A DNA stretch of 64,000 bases, from contig CM060986.1 in NCBI GenBank assembly GCA_030765065.1, positions 80,221,573 through 80,285,572 of the forward strand, in the 5' to 3' direction. This stretch comes from Deroplatys truncata. Taxonomy: Eukaryota; Arthropoda; Insecta; Mantodea; Mantidae. Within the stretch, counting starts at the first letter, position 1; each line of letters begins with the position of its first letter. The notes beneath the pieces are model-generated. The model was given only the letters and a program-made list of their open reading frames with translations. It was not told the DNA's origin and did not search any database. The position numbers were made by a program, and so were the translations under genes. Of the stretch, positions 43,860 to 55,006 are shown piece by piece.

Positions 43860-44660
43860 ACATAGAGTAATGAATGAACATACTTGTGAACGTTTTATCG
43901 TGAAAATGCTATGCAGTAGATATCAGTTATTGTTGCTCCATAAAAATGCATGAAAAAAATAAGATGAGCGGAGGATATTTCATTCCAGGCATTATATATA
44001 GATAGGCTTTTATTGATCAAGACATATACATATGTACCAACGCCAGAAAGAATAATAAATATCATGCCTAATCAATAGAATTAAGATCCTAGACCTTGTA
44101 GGGGATTATAGATTAAAACACTTCGTATCTTTCTTTTAAAGTAACAGACGGAAGAATTTTTCAAATGATCAGGGAAGCTATTAAATAATTTAAGTGATGC
44201 AGTTTCATAGCTGTTTTGTGTCTTGGTGTACTTACCCTATTCAATGACTTGAATATATGACGTATATATGACTTGAGGTGGTCACGATTTAACAACTAAG
44301 AGAATATAACAGCGAAACAAAAACAAATCGGATCCTGTTTATTACGGTATGCATGATATTCCTATTCCTTTGAAACTGTGCACAAAAACTGTGGGAATTC
44401 GCATTAAACATCTTTATAACTTAATCTAACAGTAGTAGAAGCTTCTGAAAAAAATTAGTGAACCTTATGTGAGAAAGTTTTTATGCATTTCTGCTTGTTG
44501 TAAAAAAATTCCTTAAGTGTATGCTTAAGTATATATAAGGTTATCTGAAAATCCACTAAACGAATTTTGATAATTCCTTCAACACTGTAAAGACCTACTC
44601 TTCCAGATGATCAGGTTTATACAATGTTTCCAAAATTTTAAAAATAGAGTGGGTTGGGGT
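43860..44660. other. No recognisable gene
   Basis: AT-rich, without open frames of interest or known repeats. Confidence 0.5.
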
Positions 44661-44663
44661 TTA

Positions 44664-45559
44664 TTACTTTCTCTACTACGTATAGTAAGTATGGGAAGTA
44701 TTATATTTCACCCAAAAATTCGATACCGAGATTACAACGGAAATATATGTTTTCAGACTCCCTGAATCCAAAAAAAGCATTTTTGGAAACATGTCCGTGT
44801 GTGTGTCTGTGTGTCTGTCTATGAACAGCATAACTCAGAAACGAACTGTTGGATAATCACCAAACTTGGTATTTAGGTTCAGTATCTTCCAGAGATGCGA
44901 CACGAAGGTTTGCAAGAAAATCCCCCCACCCCAGATTACCCTTTACATGGAACATTTATCGAAAATTTTAATTTTCTCAAAAGTGGCTCTAATGATTTTG
45001 ATTAAAATATCGTATGTTTAAGATATTTTCATGACAAATAAAATGTATATCTTGAATTTTCTGGGAATGTCTCCAAAAGCATTCTTCATTATGAACGACT
45101 TTTGCATAACTGGTAAGCCATAAGAGATAGACAAAATTTTACTACACAAAAAATGTAGATCGCGTTAAAATACACAATTTATATCATATCTTTTTTTGTT
45201 GAGTGAACCATTTTCGAGATATTGTTTGTTATTCCCTTAAATTTTTCAATACTTATTTTCTCAAATGGGAATTTGTTATTCATTTTTTGTCTTGTACATG
45301 CAAAGAGTATTAACCTGTGGCAAAGGGAATGGTGCTGCACCTAGATACCAGCTATTAAGAGATATGTATGTGCTTAAAGGCTACTGTTTTTCTATATTGC
45401 CCTTGTAAATATATATTCCCCTTACATCTACAAGAAACTTAGCAATAAGATAGGGTCTGCAAATGTTTATCTCGATTAACACGAAGTATATGGAGAATAA
45501 GCGTTTGTAAAAATAGTTTGTACAAGAGCAGAGAAAGTCATATGGGTGTAACACATCAA
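44664..45559 (+). mobile_element. HP1 repeat, full length, long subtype
   Basis: TTACTTTCTCTACTACGTATA with arm AGTATGGGAAGT, then ATACCGAGATTACAACGG, ACATGTCCGTGTG, GATGCGACACGAAGG, and a segment GTATTAACCTGTGGCAAAGG...GCTGCACCTAG found only here and in the 60.6 kb copy. Ends GCAGAGAAAGTCATATGGGTG. Confidence 0.9.
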
Positions 45560-45862
45560 TTTTTTTATATTCATGTCATCAAATTTCAATCTGTTTCGTT
45601 AAATGTGGACGTCAGAGGCAACTTTTGGAACTTTATTCCAAATATGGCGAAGTTTTTAAGATTTGTTAATGGCTTTAGGCCCAAGGGGGTGATTGGGGAG
45701 GCTTAAAATATTGTAAAACCGAGTTATTTTGGGTTTTTTTATGGGTTGTATATAGTTCATATCACATTTCCGTCATATTTCACTGCAGGTTTATCAAGTA
45801 GTGTTTTTGGTATGATTTTGACAAAAACGGATACATTTTGACTCTAGAAACTGACAAAAGTA

Positions 45863-46430
45863 AGCTACCCTTGCATTCAAACCCTAACATTCAAATCAAC
45901 ATCTTTGGCCTAAGTAGATAAAACTTTGTACACTTATACTATAGGTCTCAATAAAAATTATAAGCTATCTTCATACCTACAAAGCTACCCCTACCATATT
46001 TTCAACCCTTATATAGAAATCTGCATAGTTTAAAACCATATGGTCAAAATATTGCATAATTATACGATAAGAGTCAGAAAGAATCATAGGTTACGCTACA
46101 ACTCTAAAAAACCACTAAATCCTTATTTTGAATTGTATAGTTAGCCTTACTTTATTTTCAACCGTTGTAGATAAAACTGTACTGTTTGGTCAATTTGTGC
46201 ATTTGAACTGCAGATGTTGCCGAAAATTATAGTATGTCATACAATTTCAAAAATCTATCATGTGTCCTTATATTTTTAACCCTTTTGTGTACAAATTGTC
46301 ATTATTTGACCAATCTGGGCAAAACTCTGGACACTTACACTTTATATATAATTAAAAATTACAGACTACTTACCACTTCCAAAAATCACCCCATTCTTAT
46401 TTTCAAACCTTACTTATAGAATGCACCAAT
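45863..46430. repeat. Degraded tandem array, about 4.5 units of about 130 bp
   Basis: The phrase TTTTCAACCCTT recurs as variants near 45,874, 46,000, 46,154, 46,271 and 46,399, and a second phrase, AAAATTATAxxxTA, near 45,953, 46,077, 46,213 and 46,350, always in the same order. A third, GG(T/C)CAA or GGGCAA, falls between them. Units are strongly diverged. No coding sense. Confidence 0.65.
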
Positions 46431-46434
46431 GCAG

Positions 46435-47035
46435 TGCCTGGACAGCTAGTAATTATATACAGGAGTGTGTGTATCAGAAATTACTCAAATATATTTATAA
46501 TTAACGACTTGGATTTGGGAAATCTTCATGTTTACTAGTTTTACTTCTATTTCGTTGCATATAACGTCAGCAGTGTTTAGTTATTGAATGGATATAGAGT
46601 CATAGAGATAGCTTAAAACTTTCTCTACTGTGATTCCGATAACTATTTCAGATGTTTCCAGCCACGTCGCCAAATTCGACTACGTTTCCAGGTGACACCT
46701 TTTGATGTCGTCTCCGATATATGCTGTTAATTCTGATGTCGGCTGCTACAGTGGTTGGCTATGAGATCTTTCTCTCAGAGTATGCTTGGGCGTAGTCTTA
46801 AAGGATAACGCCCTTTTAAATGTGACCTTATACTTTAGCTACTGAAGCGAGCTGCCGACCGTTTGAAGATAAAGAATGAAACTGATTATGAATCAGAAAC
46901 AAATACTGTAGGGTTTTTTGGAAAGGGCCAAGATTAAGATTTGAAGATTAGAGAAACAAAACTTATTTAGTGGCATAACAGGAAATAAATCATTGATATC
47001 TTATGTTGAAGTATTCTTGGATAGGGAAAATATAC
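46435..47035. other. No recognisable gene
   Basis: AT-rich, with a GC-richer patch at 46,660-46,870 that I could not assign. Confidence 0.45.
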
Positions 47036-47039
47036 CGAT

Positions 47040-47175
47040 AAAGTAAAAAAAGAGGAAATAGAGGGCATAGCATGGTAAGAACTGGAGTGTGGAAGTTAAA
47101 AGGTCAGAGAAGTGATTTTATACGAGGAAGAGTCCATTATATGGAGGAGAGGAGGACCTAGAGCATACAATGTTT
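47040..47175 (+). mobile_element. Possible LINE C-terminal scrap
   Basis: Reads ARTGVWKLKGQRSDFIRGRVHYM, a weak match to the GxWxLRxxR...GRVxYx region near the end of LINE ORF2 proteins. Only about 45 residues; could be chance. Confidence 0.25.
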
Positions 47176-47734
47176 GATAGAACATGATAGAACAGGACTA
47201 GAAGCGGAGGGGAACCTAGCACCTCAATCTACTAGATCTTTTGTGCCTACGCCCCTGTCGGGGCATCCCCGAGAGGGAGGGATGAGGTGAGTTGTGACAG
47301 AGAGCGGCCGAACCAGCAGGCACGACAGGCAGAGGGCAGGATCCCTACAGATTGGAACTCCCCGTGTGCTGGCTGATGGAGCCGATTCCCTTCCCCTCCT
47401 TAGGCTTACACTCCCCGGGACCCGGAGACCGCTCGCAGTCCGGAGGACGAAGGTTCCTGAGAGCATTCTTTTCCCCTTCCACGCACTCGCCTAGACCACC
47501 CACCTACACTCGTAACCCTGAAAGAGACCAAGCAGATGAAGGGCGAAGTGAGAATGGAGATGAAATGGAGGGACAGGAAATTCGGGGGATGTAATGATCC
47601 TTCCCAGCATTCGCCTGGCGACTCAGGGAAGCTTCCAAAAAACACATGGGTCAACAAGGTCGGCCACGAAAATCGAACACACGACCTCCGAATGCTGACC
47701 ATAGGCATAACAGCCTGAGCCATCCCACTGGGTT
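47176..47734 (-). mobile_element. Long tRNA-derived SINE, family S3 (full length)
   Basis: Minus-strand head GTGGGATGGCTCAGGCTGTT, B-box TGTGTTCGATTTTCG, then a GC-rich body with CTCATCCCTCCCTCTCGGGG, GATTGAGGTGCTAGGTTCCC, and a tail of TTCTATC repeats (47,176-47,194), the same tail type as the 17.5 kb copy. Antisense frames are discarded. Confidence 0.82.
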
Positions 47735-47740
47735 AATGTT

Positions 47741-47893
47741 GCCGGCCCTCGTAGCCGTGGTTGCTGCAGCGTGTAGCTTTAGCGCTCCGCCAAGCTGAGT
47801 GTCGCGGGTTCGAATCCCGCCATGGGCATGGGGTGTTTTTGTATGTGTTGTAAAACAGTACAAAATAAAGTAGGGTGAAATTTAAAAAAATAA
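47741..47893 (+). mobile_element. tRNA-derived SINE, family S2
   Basis: Starts GCCGGCCCTCGTAGCCGTGG exactly like the 9.95 kb copy, with B-box GCGGGTTCGAATCCCGCC, GGGCATGG and the A-rich tail. It lies only six bases from the S3 head, so the two SINEs abut head to head. Confidence 0.82.
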
Positions 47894-47894
47894 T

Positions 47895-48225
47895 TTTAAG
47901 GATACTAAACATTGGAGAGAAGAACTTATTAATCACAAGTGGTCTGAAAAAGACAGAAGATCAGTTTTAAACAGAATAATTAGTGTGTGTATCAATATTT
48001 ATAAAATGTAAAATATAACTGGAAATGGACTATGAAGAGGGAGAAAAGCAGTTTAACAGCGGGTAATAATATTTACTTGTTAAATTTGCATGAATTGTTG
48101 TCTACTGAATGAGTGGCCAGGGCCAAATTATAGTAGACAAACTAATTGTAATTTTATTAGCACTTTAGCAAATAAATAAATAAATGGGTAGAGGAAGTAG
48201 TGAGAGTACATCAGAATCTATTACC
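47895..48225. other. No recognisable feature
   Basis: AT-rich spacer before the tandem array. Confidence 0.5.
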
Positions 48226-48227
48226 TA

Positions 48228-48685
48228 CTGTTAAAATGCCACCTTTTTTCGGAGGTAGTTTCCTGCAATTTTCCAAAGGCCCTACTGTTCTTGAGCTGGA
48301 GAATAATTAGGAATTTGAGGTATATATTCTGATGTATTTCTCTCCTCGCAATTCTTCAGAAATGCCTACAGTCACAACGTTATATCACCGTTATTGGTAT
48401 AGTTTACTGCAATTTTGCTGAAGCCTTTCCACTCTTGAGCTGGGGAATTTAATCAAGAGTTGGAGGTACAACTGCCTTGAGATATTTCTCCTCTTAGAAT
48501 TCTTCAGAAATGCCTACAATCACAGTGTTAAAATCTCACCGTTATAGGGATGTAGTTTCTTACAACTTTCCTAATTCTTTTCACTCTTGAGCTGGGAAAT
48601 TCAAGCAATAATTTGAGATACAGCCATGTCTTGGCATATCACTCTCTTTACAATTCTTCAGAAATGCCTACAATCACAATTTAAA
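48228..48685. repeat. Tandem array, three units of about 150 bp
   Basis: ATTCTTCAGAAATGCCTACA recurs at 48,351, 48,499 and 48,653 (spacings 148 and 154). Each is preceded by CTTGAGCTGG(A/G)(G/A)AA(T) and TTTCTCTCCTC-like text, and followed by TCAC(A/C)...CACCGTTAT. Divergence is moderate. The unit length is near that of a nucleosome repeat, as in many satellites; three units is too few to call it one. Confidence 0.85.
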
Positions 48686-48689
48686 GTTA

Positions 48690-49510
48690 TTGCAAGAGAA
48701 ATGATTGTTTTTCTGGGGAAAGGCAGACAGAAAATAACGTTACCTATCGCCTACGCCGGACCACGCATCCATCAGCTTGATGTGTATGGATTTGGTTTTC
48801 GGCGACAAGTATATGATAGTTATTAGCGGTTTACGTCGTGTGGAATGACATGCGTGATTCTTGGGAGTGTACAAGTGATGTCAGAATCGTGTCACTCGGG
48901 GCTATAGCAATGACGTGAGTAGTTGGGCAGGGCAGGTGTATAATATTTTATTACCATTTGAATAATGCACCTCTTTTATAAACAAATTATGCAACGTGAT
49001 TAATGCCACGAATATATCTTACAAATTGACCGCCATCTTTCAAGGAAGCTTCCGGGCGAGTTTGTGTCTTTCTGGGAACTACTTTGGATTATGTTGTGAT
49101 GAATTTGAGTAGTTCTTACTCAGTAGTTAATTGAAGTAGACACTGAACCTACCCACACATATAAAACACGTTTTTAGGGGGAGATGTAAGCAGTAGTGAA
49201 GTAGCAATCAAACATGAAGCATGACATCAGATGTCTCTCTTGGTAGCAGCAATGGTGATGATGCATTCCTGTGTCACATGGTATTATGATGTGCGAGTTA
49301 TGATTTAAGGTAATGCAGATTTTACAGTTGATTAACATGTAAATATAAGCTGAATATAGCTATAGAAGTGTGTATCTTCAAGTCAAAATTAGACTGTAGT
49401 TTCGTCATTCTGATCAAATTTCAGCTGCTGAATTTTTTATTAAACACACCTAAAAGTGCAAACTTTTAGTATGATTTAACTTTATCAACTTTAAGACTAC
49501 TCTGCAGTAT
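48690..49510. other. No recognisable gene
   Basis: Moderate AT content, with a 66-codon frame from the array edge only. Confidence 0.5.
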
Positions 49511-49514
49511 TCTA

Positions 49515-50505
49515 CAGTACTTTTCCTTCACAGTGGGTCACCGCACGGCGGCTGACGCGCCGACCGCCGCAGCTCTGTCTCCTGCCGAAATAGCTATAAT
49601 GCTCCCGCAACGGCCTCACGTTCTCATAATTACAGTGATAAGCAGATATTTTGCCATAAGAGATGGAAATAATTCTCTTCTGTATGTGCATATCTGTGGC
49701 ATCTTCTCAGGAAATTTTCATTCACACTCGAGATTTCAGTATCCGAAATTTAATACATTTCTGATGTTTTCTTTTAGTATTTTCAATGTATGGGATTTGT
49801 TGCTTACGCCTTATTTTCCATGTGATCTTAAGAGTCTGGTTAATTTGTGTAATTGGATTTTTGAAATGATAGAGTAATTGACCATGCTTAATATTCTTCT
49901 CTGACGAAGCATAGTTCCATTTATGTGTCTATGTTTCGTCACAAAATAATATATATTGGATCACAGAGAAACTCGATTTAACACGAGATTCCCTTGCATG
50001 ACGCAAAAACTGGCATGTAGTAAATGCATACGGAATAATAAGACCTGTATTTTTTTATCAAACAATAAATGCTGATACGGGAATAACATACTTTCACAAT
50101 CTTTTTAACAGCTGACCCACATTGAATGTCAGTCGGTATTTTTCCAACGCGCATACAACTGATGGGTCATTAAATTTAATTCGGGAAATTTTTGAAGATA
50201 GTGTAATAATTGAAGAATTATGGGCCTCACGATCCTCTGATTTAGCTGTATGAAACATCAAGCGAAAAATGCATTCAATTCGGATATTGAATTCTCCATT
50301 GCGAATTACACTTTCCTGAGAAGTTGCCAGAAATACGCGTATAAAAATATTTTCAATACATTTCATAAAACCTATGCTTATTATCACTGTAATTGTAACG
50401 TGAGGCAGTTGTCTGTATGTAATAACTGTTCCGGCAGCTTGCGCCCGAGCTGCGGCGCAAGATGCTATCCACCTGGGGTGGCCACAGTATGAAGGAAGAG
50501 CACTG
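49515..50505 (+). mobile_element. DDE_3 transposon with inverted repeats over 200 bp
   Basis: The left end CAGTACTTTTCCTTCACAG and right end (complement) CAGTGCTCTTCCTTCATAC are flanked by TA on both sides. The two arms stay alignable for about 230 bp (CCGCAGCTC..., CCTCACGTT, ATTACAGTGATAA, CTTCTCAGGAAA, ATATCCGAATT), unusually long for this superfamily. The middle holds a decayed transposase (TGGCATGTAGTAAATGCATA equals the AVNAY block; AGAATTATGGGCCTCACGAT equals the LWxxRSxDL block), too interrupted to give an open frame. 991 bp in total. Confidence 0.85.
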
Positions 50506-50747
50506 TAATATACTTTTTCCTGTGATATCATTCCCCCAATATGTACTACAAATTACACACTCAAAGTGGTCTATGTTTAATTATTAAAATATAAAGTTGT
50601 CTTAGGAATAACAGCAAAACTCTTTTTGCTAAGCTATTACGATCTGGTTTAAGGGATCATTACTTGCATTTCAGGCATCTGATTGATTCAGATACGTTTA
50701 AAGTTCAACGTTAGTTGTAATACTTTCGATTAGGTTTAGTCACATTG

Positions 50748-51242
50748 AGAGGGACCTGCCACTGGAGCTCAGCACCGCATATAGATAATTATAGGCCCTT
50801 TGTGACCTACATGACCCCTGACAGGATGGGATGAAGGACAGACTCAAAGGGCGATAAGATCCAGACGACGATGGGCGCTAGCAAAGAGAGTACCTAGCGA
50901 TTTCAGAATGGCATCAACTCTGACGCTGGCGCGCGCCTGTCTGACCCATTTTCAATCCAAGGATCCCGGGACGTCCCCCCAGGAAGCGGCACTGATCGAC
51001 CACTCAAGCGCCAGGTATAAATCTTTACGTGGCCAAACTCCACCGCACCGCCGCAACGCACTAATCGTCGTCGCCTAGTCCTGCAACCCTAAAATGCATG
51101 AAGAGGAAACAGATGAAAGGAAATGATGGGGACAGGGAACGATGGACAGGACCTGGGAAAACCACGAATAAATTCCAAGATTATATTGGCCAGGAATCGA
51201 ACCTTTCGAACGCAAGCCTCACACGTTACCATCTCGCTCGGT
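50748..51242 (-). mobile_element. Long tRNA-derived SINE, family S3
   Basis: Minus-strand head GAGCGAGATGGTAACGTGTG with AAAGGTTCGATTCCTGGCC (B-box), then CGTGGTTTTCCCAGGTCC, CCTGTCCCCATCATTTCC, TTCATCTGTTTCCTC, and the 3' part CCTTCATCCCATCCTG and GGGGTCATGTAGG. Its head is almost the same as that of the 17.5 kb copy (GGTAACGTGTGAGGC). Confidence 0.82.
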
Positions 51243-51249
51243 CAGCACT

Positions 51250-51765
51250 TTCTATTACAATAGGTAATCTCATTACAACTTTACATAATCCCGTATATGT
51301 TATAATATTCATACACGTTGCGCTACCGACAATAAGTTTATTAGAACTAAACATAACAATTGGCACATCGTAAGTCAGATTATTACTAATGAACCCAAAC
51401 GGGAAAAAAAAGAATCGCAAAATATGCTTTATAGTTGCCACATTACAGTTCAATGAGGAAAAACCTAAGGAAATAACGAATATTTCGAAATATAGCTAGT
51501 ACTACCGAAAGAGTAATTTTTTTCTTCTGTCTGTTTTATAATTTTTTTTGTTAGTTTGCCTGTTTTCTTTTTCTTTTCCCAATTCTTATAAAATATAATT
51601 AACTTTAAACTTCAGTGTGATAAATATAACCTGAAACATGAGGACTACATCTATCTGACCCGTGTGACGTATGAGTCTCAACATTTAAAATGTTTAGGAC
51701 CAATAAATACACCATTCTAGTTTATTCTATATTTGAATGAACTCTAAATTTTTTGTGCCTTTTTT
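51250..51765. other. No recognisable gene
   Basis: AT-rich with a T-rich tract at 51,510-51,580. Nothing assigned. Confidence 0.5.
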
Positions 51766-51771
51766 TTATCT

Positions 51772-52172
51772 CTTATGGTTTACAACTTACACAAAAGTAT
51801 ACAAAATTCTTTCCAAACCAAGAGCACTTCGCAGGTGATTCCGAGAAAATTAAAGATATGCTTTTCAGAAATCATGTAAATATCTTAAGACAGGGTGTTT
51901 TAAACGAACACGTCATAGCCAGTTTTGAAAAAATAAAAAATGCTGAAAATCTTCGTGTCGCAACCTTGAGAAGCACTGAGCTTAAACAAAAAAGTTTATG
52001 TGGCTTTTCTTATGGGACACATACACATATTTTTGCTTTAAAATATCTTTTCTTCTTTTCAGGGACCTCAAAACGTGTATTTAGAGTAAAATCTCGATAA
52101 TGAATTTTCAGTGAAATACAATGCGGCCTCTAGGCATCTACATTGGGCACATGATAAATAAAGTGAAAAAGA
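51772..52172 (-). mobile_element. HP1 repeat, 5' half
   Basis: Reversed landmarks: GTTTACAACTTACACAAAAG, GATTCCGAGAAAATTAAAG, AATCTTCGTGTCGCAACC, GAGGGACCTCAAAACGTG-like text and GTAAAATCTCGATAATG. The hairpin end is decayed and the 3' half missing. Confidence 0.75.
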
Positions 52173-52479
52173 GGAAGAAAGTAACACAGGGAAGTAGGGC
52201 AGAAAATTGCTTTTATGCACAATAAAAGTCAGAGACAAAACTTAATCTTTTATAGCAGCCATTTTGTCCCACCTTCCCCGAACCCCATTAAAAGTTAAGT
52301 TCAATATGGAAATTGAGTGTATCATGTGTAACGGTAATTTTAATATCTTCTTTTATTTTTATAGCACCACAGTTTAAAGCTGACCTATGCATACAGAAAC
52401 TGATTTCCAAGAAATTTCTCATAAATCGGTGAATATCATTTTAGTTATAGCTTTTTTGTTTGTTTTTTAGCTTTTTTGT

Positions 52480-52945
52480 TTTATTACTGCTTATTTCGCT
52501 TAAAATTCAATATCGATATTTCATGGAATTCCTTAGTAAGACAAAATTCTGTACGTGAACAACATGTAACTTAAAGACGGAAAGCTGTATAAATATTACA
52601 TTTAATGCTCGAGTTTAAGACTGTCAGACAAGGATTTGCTAAAAATGCGTCACAACGAAATACTCTTTCCAGGAAAAAGTCATATTTTCTCAAATATGAC
52701 TTTAATGATTTTGTTTAAGCGGATATGCAACTCGTTTTGAATAGGTCAATACTAACAAATACTAGGGAGTTTCTAAAATTTTGCATACTCTATTAAAACA
52801 TCTAATGTCATTTGCATAACTTGTTCTATGCAGTATCATTTATTGTTTTCTCTCCTCTACAAACTAATCTCCTAATAAATATTTTGTTTATCTACTTCGT
52901 GCCAGGACAAATAGCGTTTGTAAAAATAGTTATATTACACGCTTT
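52480..52945 (+). mobile_element. Degraded HP1-like sequence
   Basis: ATCGATATTTCATGG, GTACGTGAACAACATGTAAC, AAAGACGGAAAGCTGTATAAA, TATTTTCTCAAATATGAC and TTTAATGATTTTG match the HP1 order weakly. A reversed HP1 3' piece (TTTTCTCTCCTCTACAAAC) may adjoin it at 52,845. Confidence 0.45.
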
Positions 52946-53007
52946 GTTGTAGTTGCTAAGAGCATACAGGAAGTTGAAGCGATAATCAAACGTTTAAAAA
53001 CCCGGTT

Positions 53008-53125
53008 GGGATTTGGCTTTGAAAGTCTATACTCTTGACTACACCATACACTCTTGATATACCCTACAATACCCTCTTGACTCTGAAAGCCTATACCCGG
53101 CTACATCTTGGCTTTGAAAGTCTAT
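53008..53125. repeat. Short local repeat
   Basis: TGAAAG(T/C)CTATAC appears three times (about 53,020, 53,085, 53,113), twice inside TTGGCTTTGAAAGTCTATAC, interleaved with ACTCTTGA repeats. A small slippage-type duplication. Confidence 0.65.
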
Positions 53126-53377
53126 ACCCTTTTATCTTAAACATGTATCAGATTAAAAAAAAGAACGAAAAACGTTTTCATGTAAATGGTTGTACATCCA
53201 TAGCTTTCACAACTTTTATAACCTAGCAATAAAAGTGATACCTATATAAGAACAAGTATTACACTTCCAACTTCTACTACACAGCGTCTGGGACAAGTGT
53301 TACACAAGTGTGAAAAAACTGAGCAGCATAATTCATGTGGTTTTTCAGAGAAAAAAAAAGCATTAGAACAAATAAGG

Positions 53378-53408
53378 TAATAATAATAATAGTAATAATA
53401 ATAATAAT
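53378..53408. repeat. (TAA)n microsatellite
   Basis: Imperfect run of about ten units. No LINE remnant is evident beside it. Confidence 0.9.
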
Positions 53409-53536
53409 CGAGAAGAAGGTACCAAAACTTCTGCAATTAGATTTGTATGTAACGAACCACCTAATCTAGACATATGAATAACATTTTGAATAATTCTGAT
53501 TCTACCTACTTAGAACATTTTATAATAATCTAATTG

Positions 53537-53955
53537 TGTTACATGCGCATAAGTTTCTCTACCCCTATTGTTTATTAGTGGGCATGCAAATTATTCTTAT
53601 GAAAGTTTATTTCTCTATCAACTTCATTTTAATACAGATAAATCTTTGAGAAAATAGGTACATTATACATTTAGTTAGGACACAAAGAGAACAGTGACAG
53701 TAAAATGTTTAAGAACTGGACGTTATAAGCTGTCCTTAAAATTCCGTATGCTTCCATGCAATCGCGAGAAACAGTCACTTTATAAGAATGACAAAGTAGC
53801 GAACAAATCGAATCATTAATAACGGTACGTTTTCGTCTATCGCTTAACGTTTATCAGTTATACAAAATTACACAATTCCTTTCGAATAAAGAGGAATTCA
53901 CAGGCTATTCCCAGAAAATGCAAGATATATATTTAATTTATCATGTACATATCTT
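53537..53955 (-). mobile_element. HP1 repeat, 3' half
   Basis: Reversed tail GTTACATGCGCATAAGTTTCTCTAC, then GGACGTTATAAGCTGTCC, GCTTCCATGCAATCGCG, CGTTTTCGTCTATCGCTTAACG and CTATTCCCAGAAAATGCAAG. It stops near CATGTACATATC; the hairpin half is missing. Confidence 0.8.
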
Positions 53956-53959
53956 TTTG

Positions 53960-54715
53960 GACACATGGCCTAAAAGTAGAGCTTCTAACACAGAACACAC
54001 GAACTAAACTTTAAAGTATCACACTTTGATTTCAAGCCCAACCACATGGCAATTGCCCTTTGTATTTGCATATGTTGAATAACTCGACTGGTTTTACTTT
54101 TTATTACGTCTTTTTACATGATTAATTTCTCATAGCGCTCCCAATATCTGTTCACAATATCCATGGTCATACTTAAATTTGTCGCAATTCGTTATATTGG
54201 CAGTCTTCTGCTTTCTTTGATCTAAAACGTTTTTCTTTTATGTATTATAACATACCTAAAGATTAAATAACGGAGGTTATGAATTCAGAAGAAGCTGCAA
54301 TGAAAGAGCCATGTGAAATTATAGAAGCAGTGGAAAGATTAACACTAGTGGTACTTACCCATAAAATCCAGAAAGCAATATGATATAGCATTTAATCGCT
54401 TCATTGTTTGATGCAAGACAAAACATGTTGAAAATGATTCCACAGAAAACGGCTGCTAGCGAGTCAACAAAGCATCAAAACATCTGACATATCGCTTTTT
54501 AACATAATTTCTCTTGTTTCAAGAACCAGGTTCTAAACGCGATCTCTGTTAGTTTCAGGAATCTACACAATATTATTGATATTTTACAAATTCGAGCACT
54601 GTATAAAAAATAGTGTATGTCACACATGTAAAAAGTGGCTTTATTTTCAACTCGCAAAATAAGAGCATAATTTTACCCAGTGTATCATAATCTACTATTA
54701 ATATAGGTATTTTAA
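53960..54715. other. No recognisable gene
   Basis: AT-rich; nothing assigned. Confidence 0.5.
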
Positions 54716-54734
54716 TTAAAATAGTTGGCTATTT

Positions 54735-54980
54735 TTTGGATAAAATACCTTCTTTGGAAGGTACTGAACCTAAATACTAAGTTTAGTATTTATCCCACTT
54801 CACACACGCGCGCACGTGCGCACACAAACACATGCACCCATGCACACCGACCTTTTTCTAAAAATGCTGTTTTTTATTTAAGGGGCCTCAAAACAAGTAT
54901 TTCCGGTGAAACCTCGGTATTGCATTTTTGAGTGGAGTGTAATACCTTCCTTATGTACTATGTACGCAGTAGAGAAAGCA
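54735..54980 (-). mobile_element. HP1 repeat, 5' third
   Basis: Reversed landmarks AAGGTACTGAACCTAAATAC, a CACACA/CGCGCA tract, CCTTTTTCTAAAAATGC, GGTGAAACCTCGGTATTG and the hairpin arm GCAGTAGAGAAAGC at 54,966-54,979. Confidence 0.82.
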
Positions 54981-55006
54981 AAAAACGGCAGCCAAAGTAT
55001 TCGCTA

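Noticed and set aside
46640-46870. Possible SINE related to the patch at 3,140-3,310
   Set aside because: Only scattered short matches (CAGCCGACATC, GCGTAGTC); not enough to call a shared repeat.
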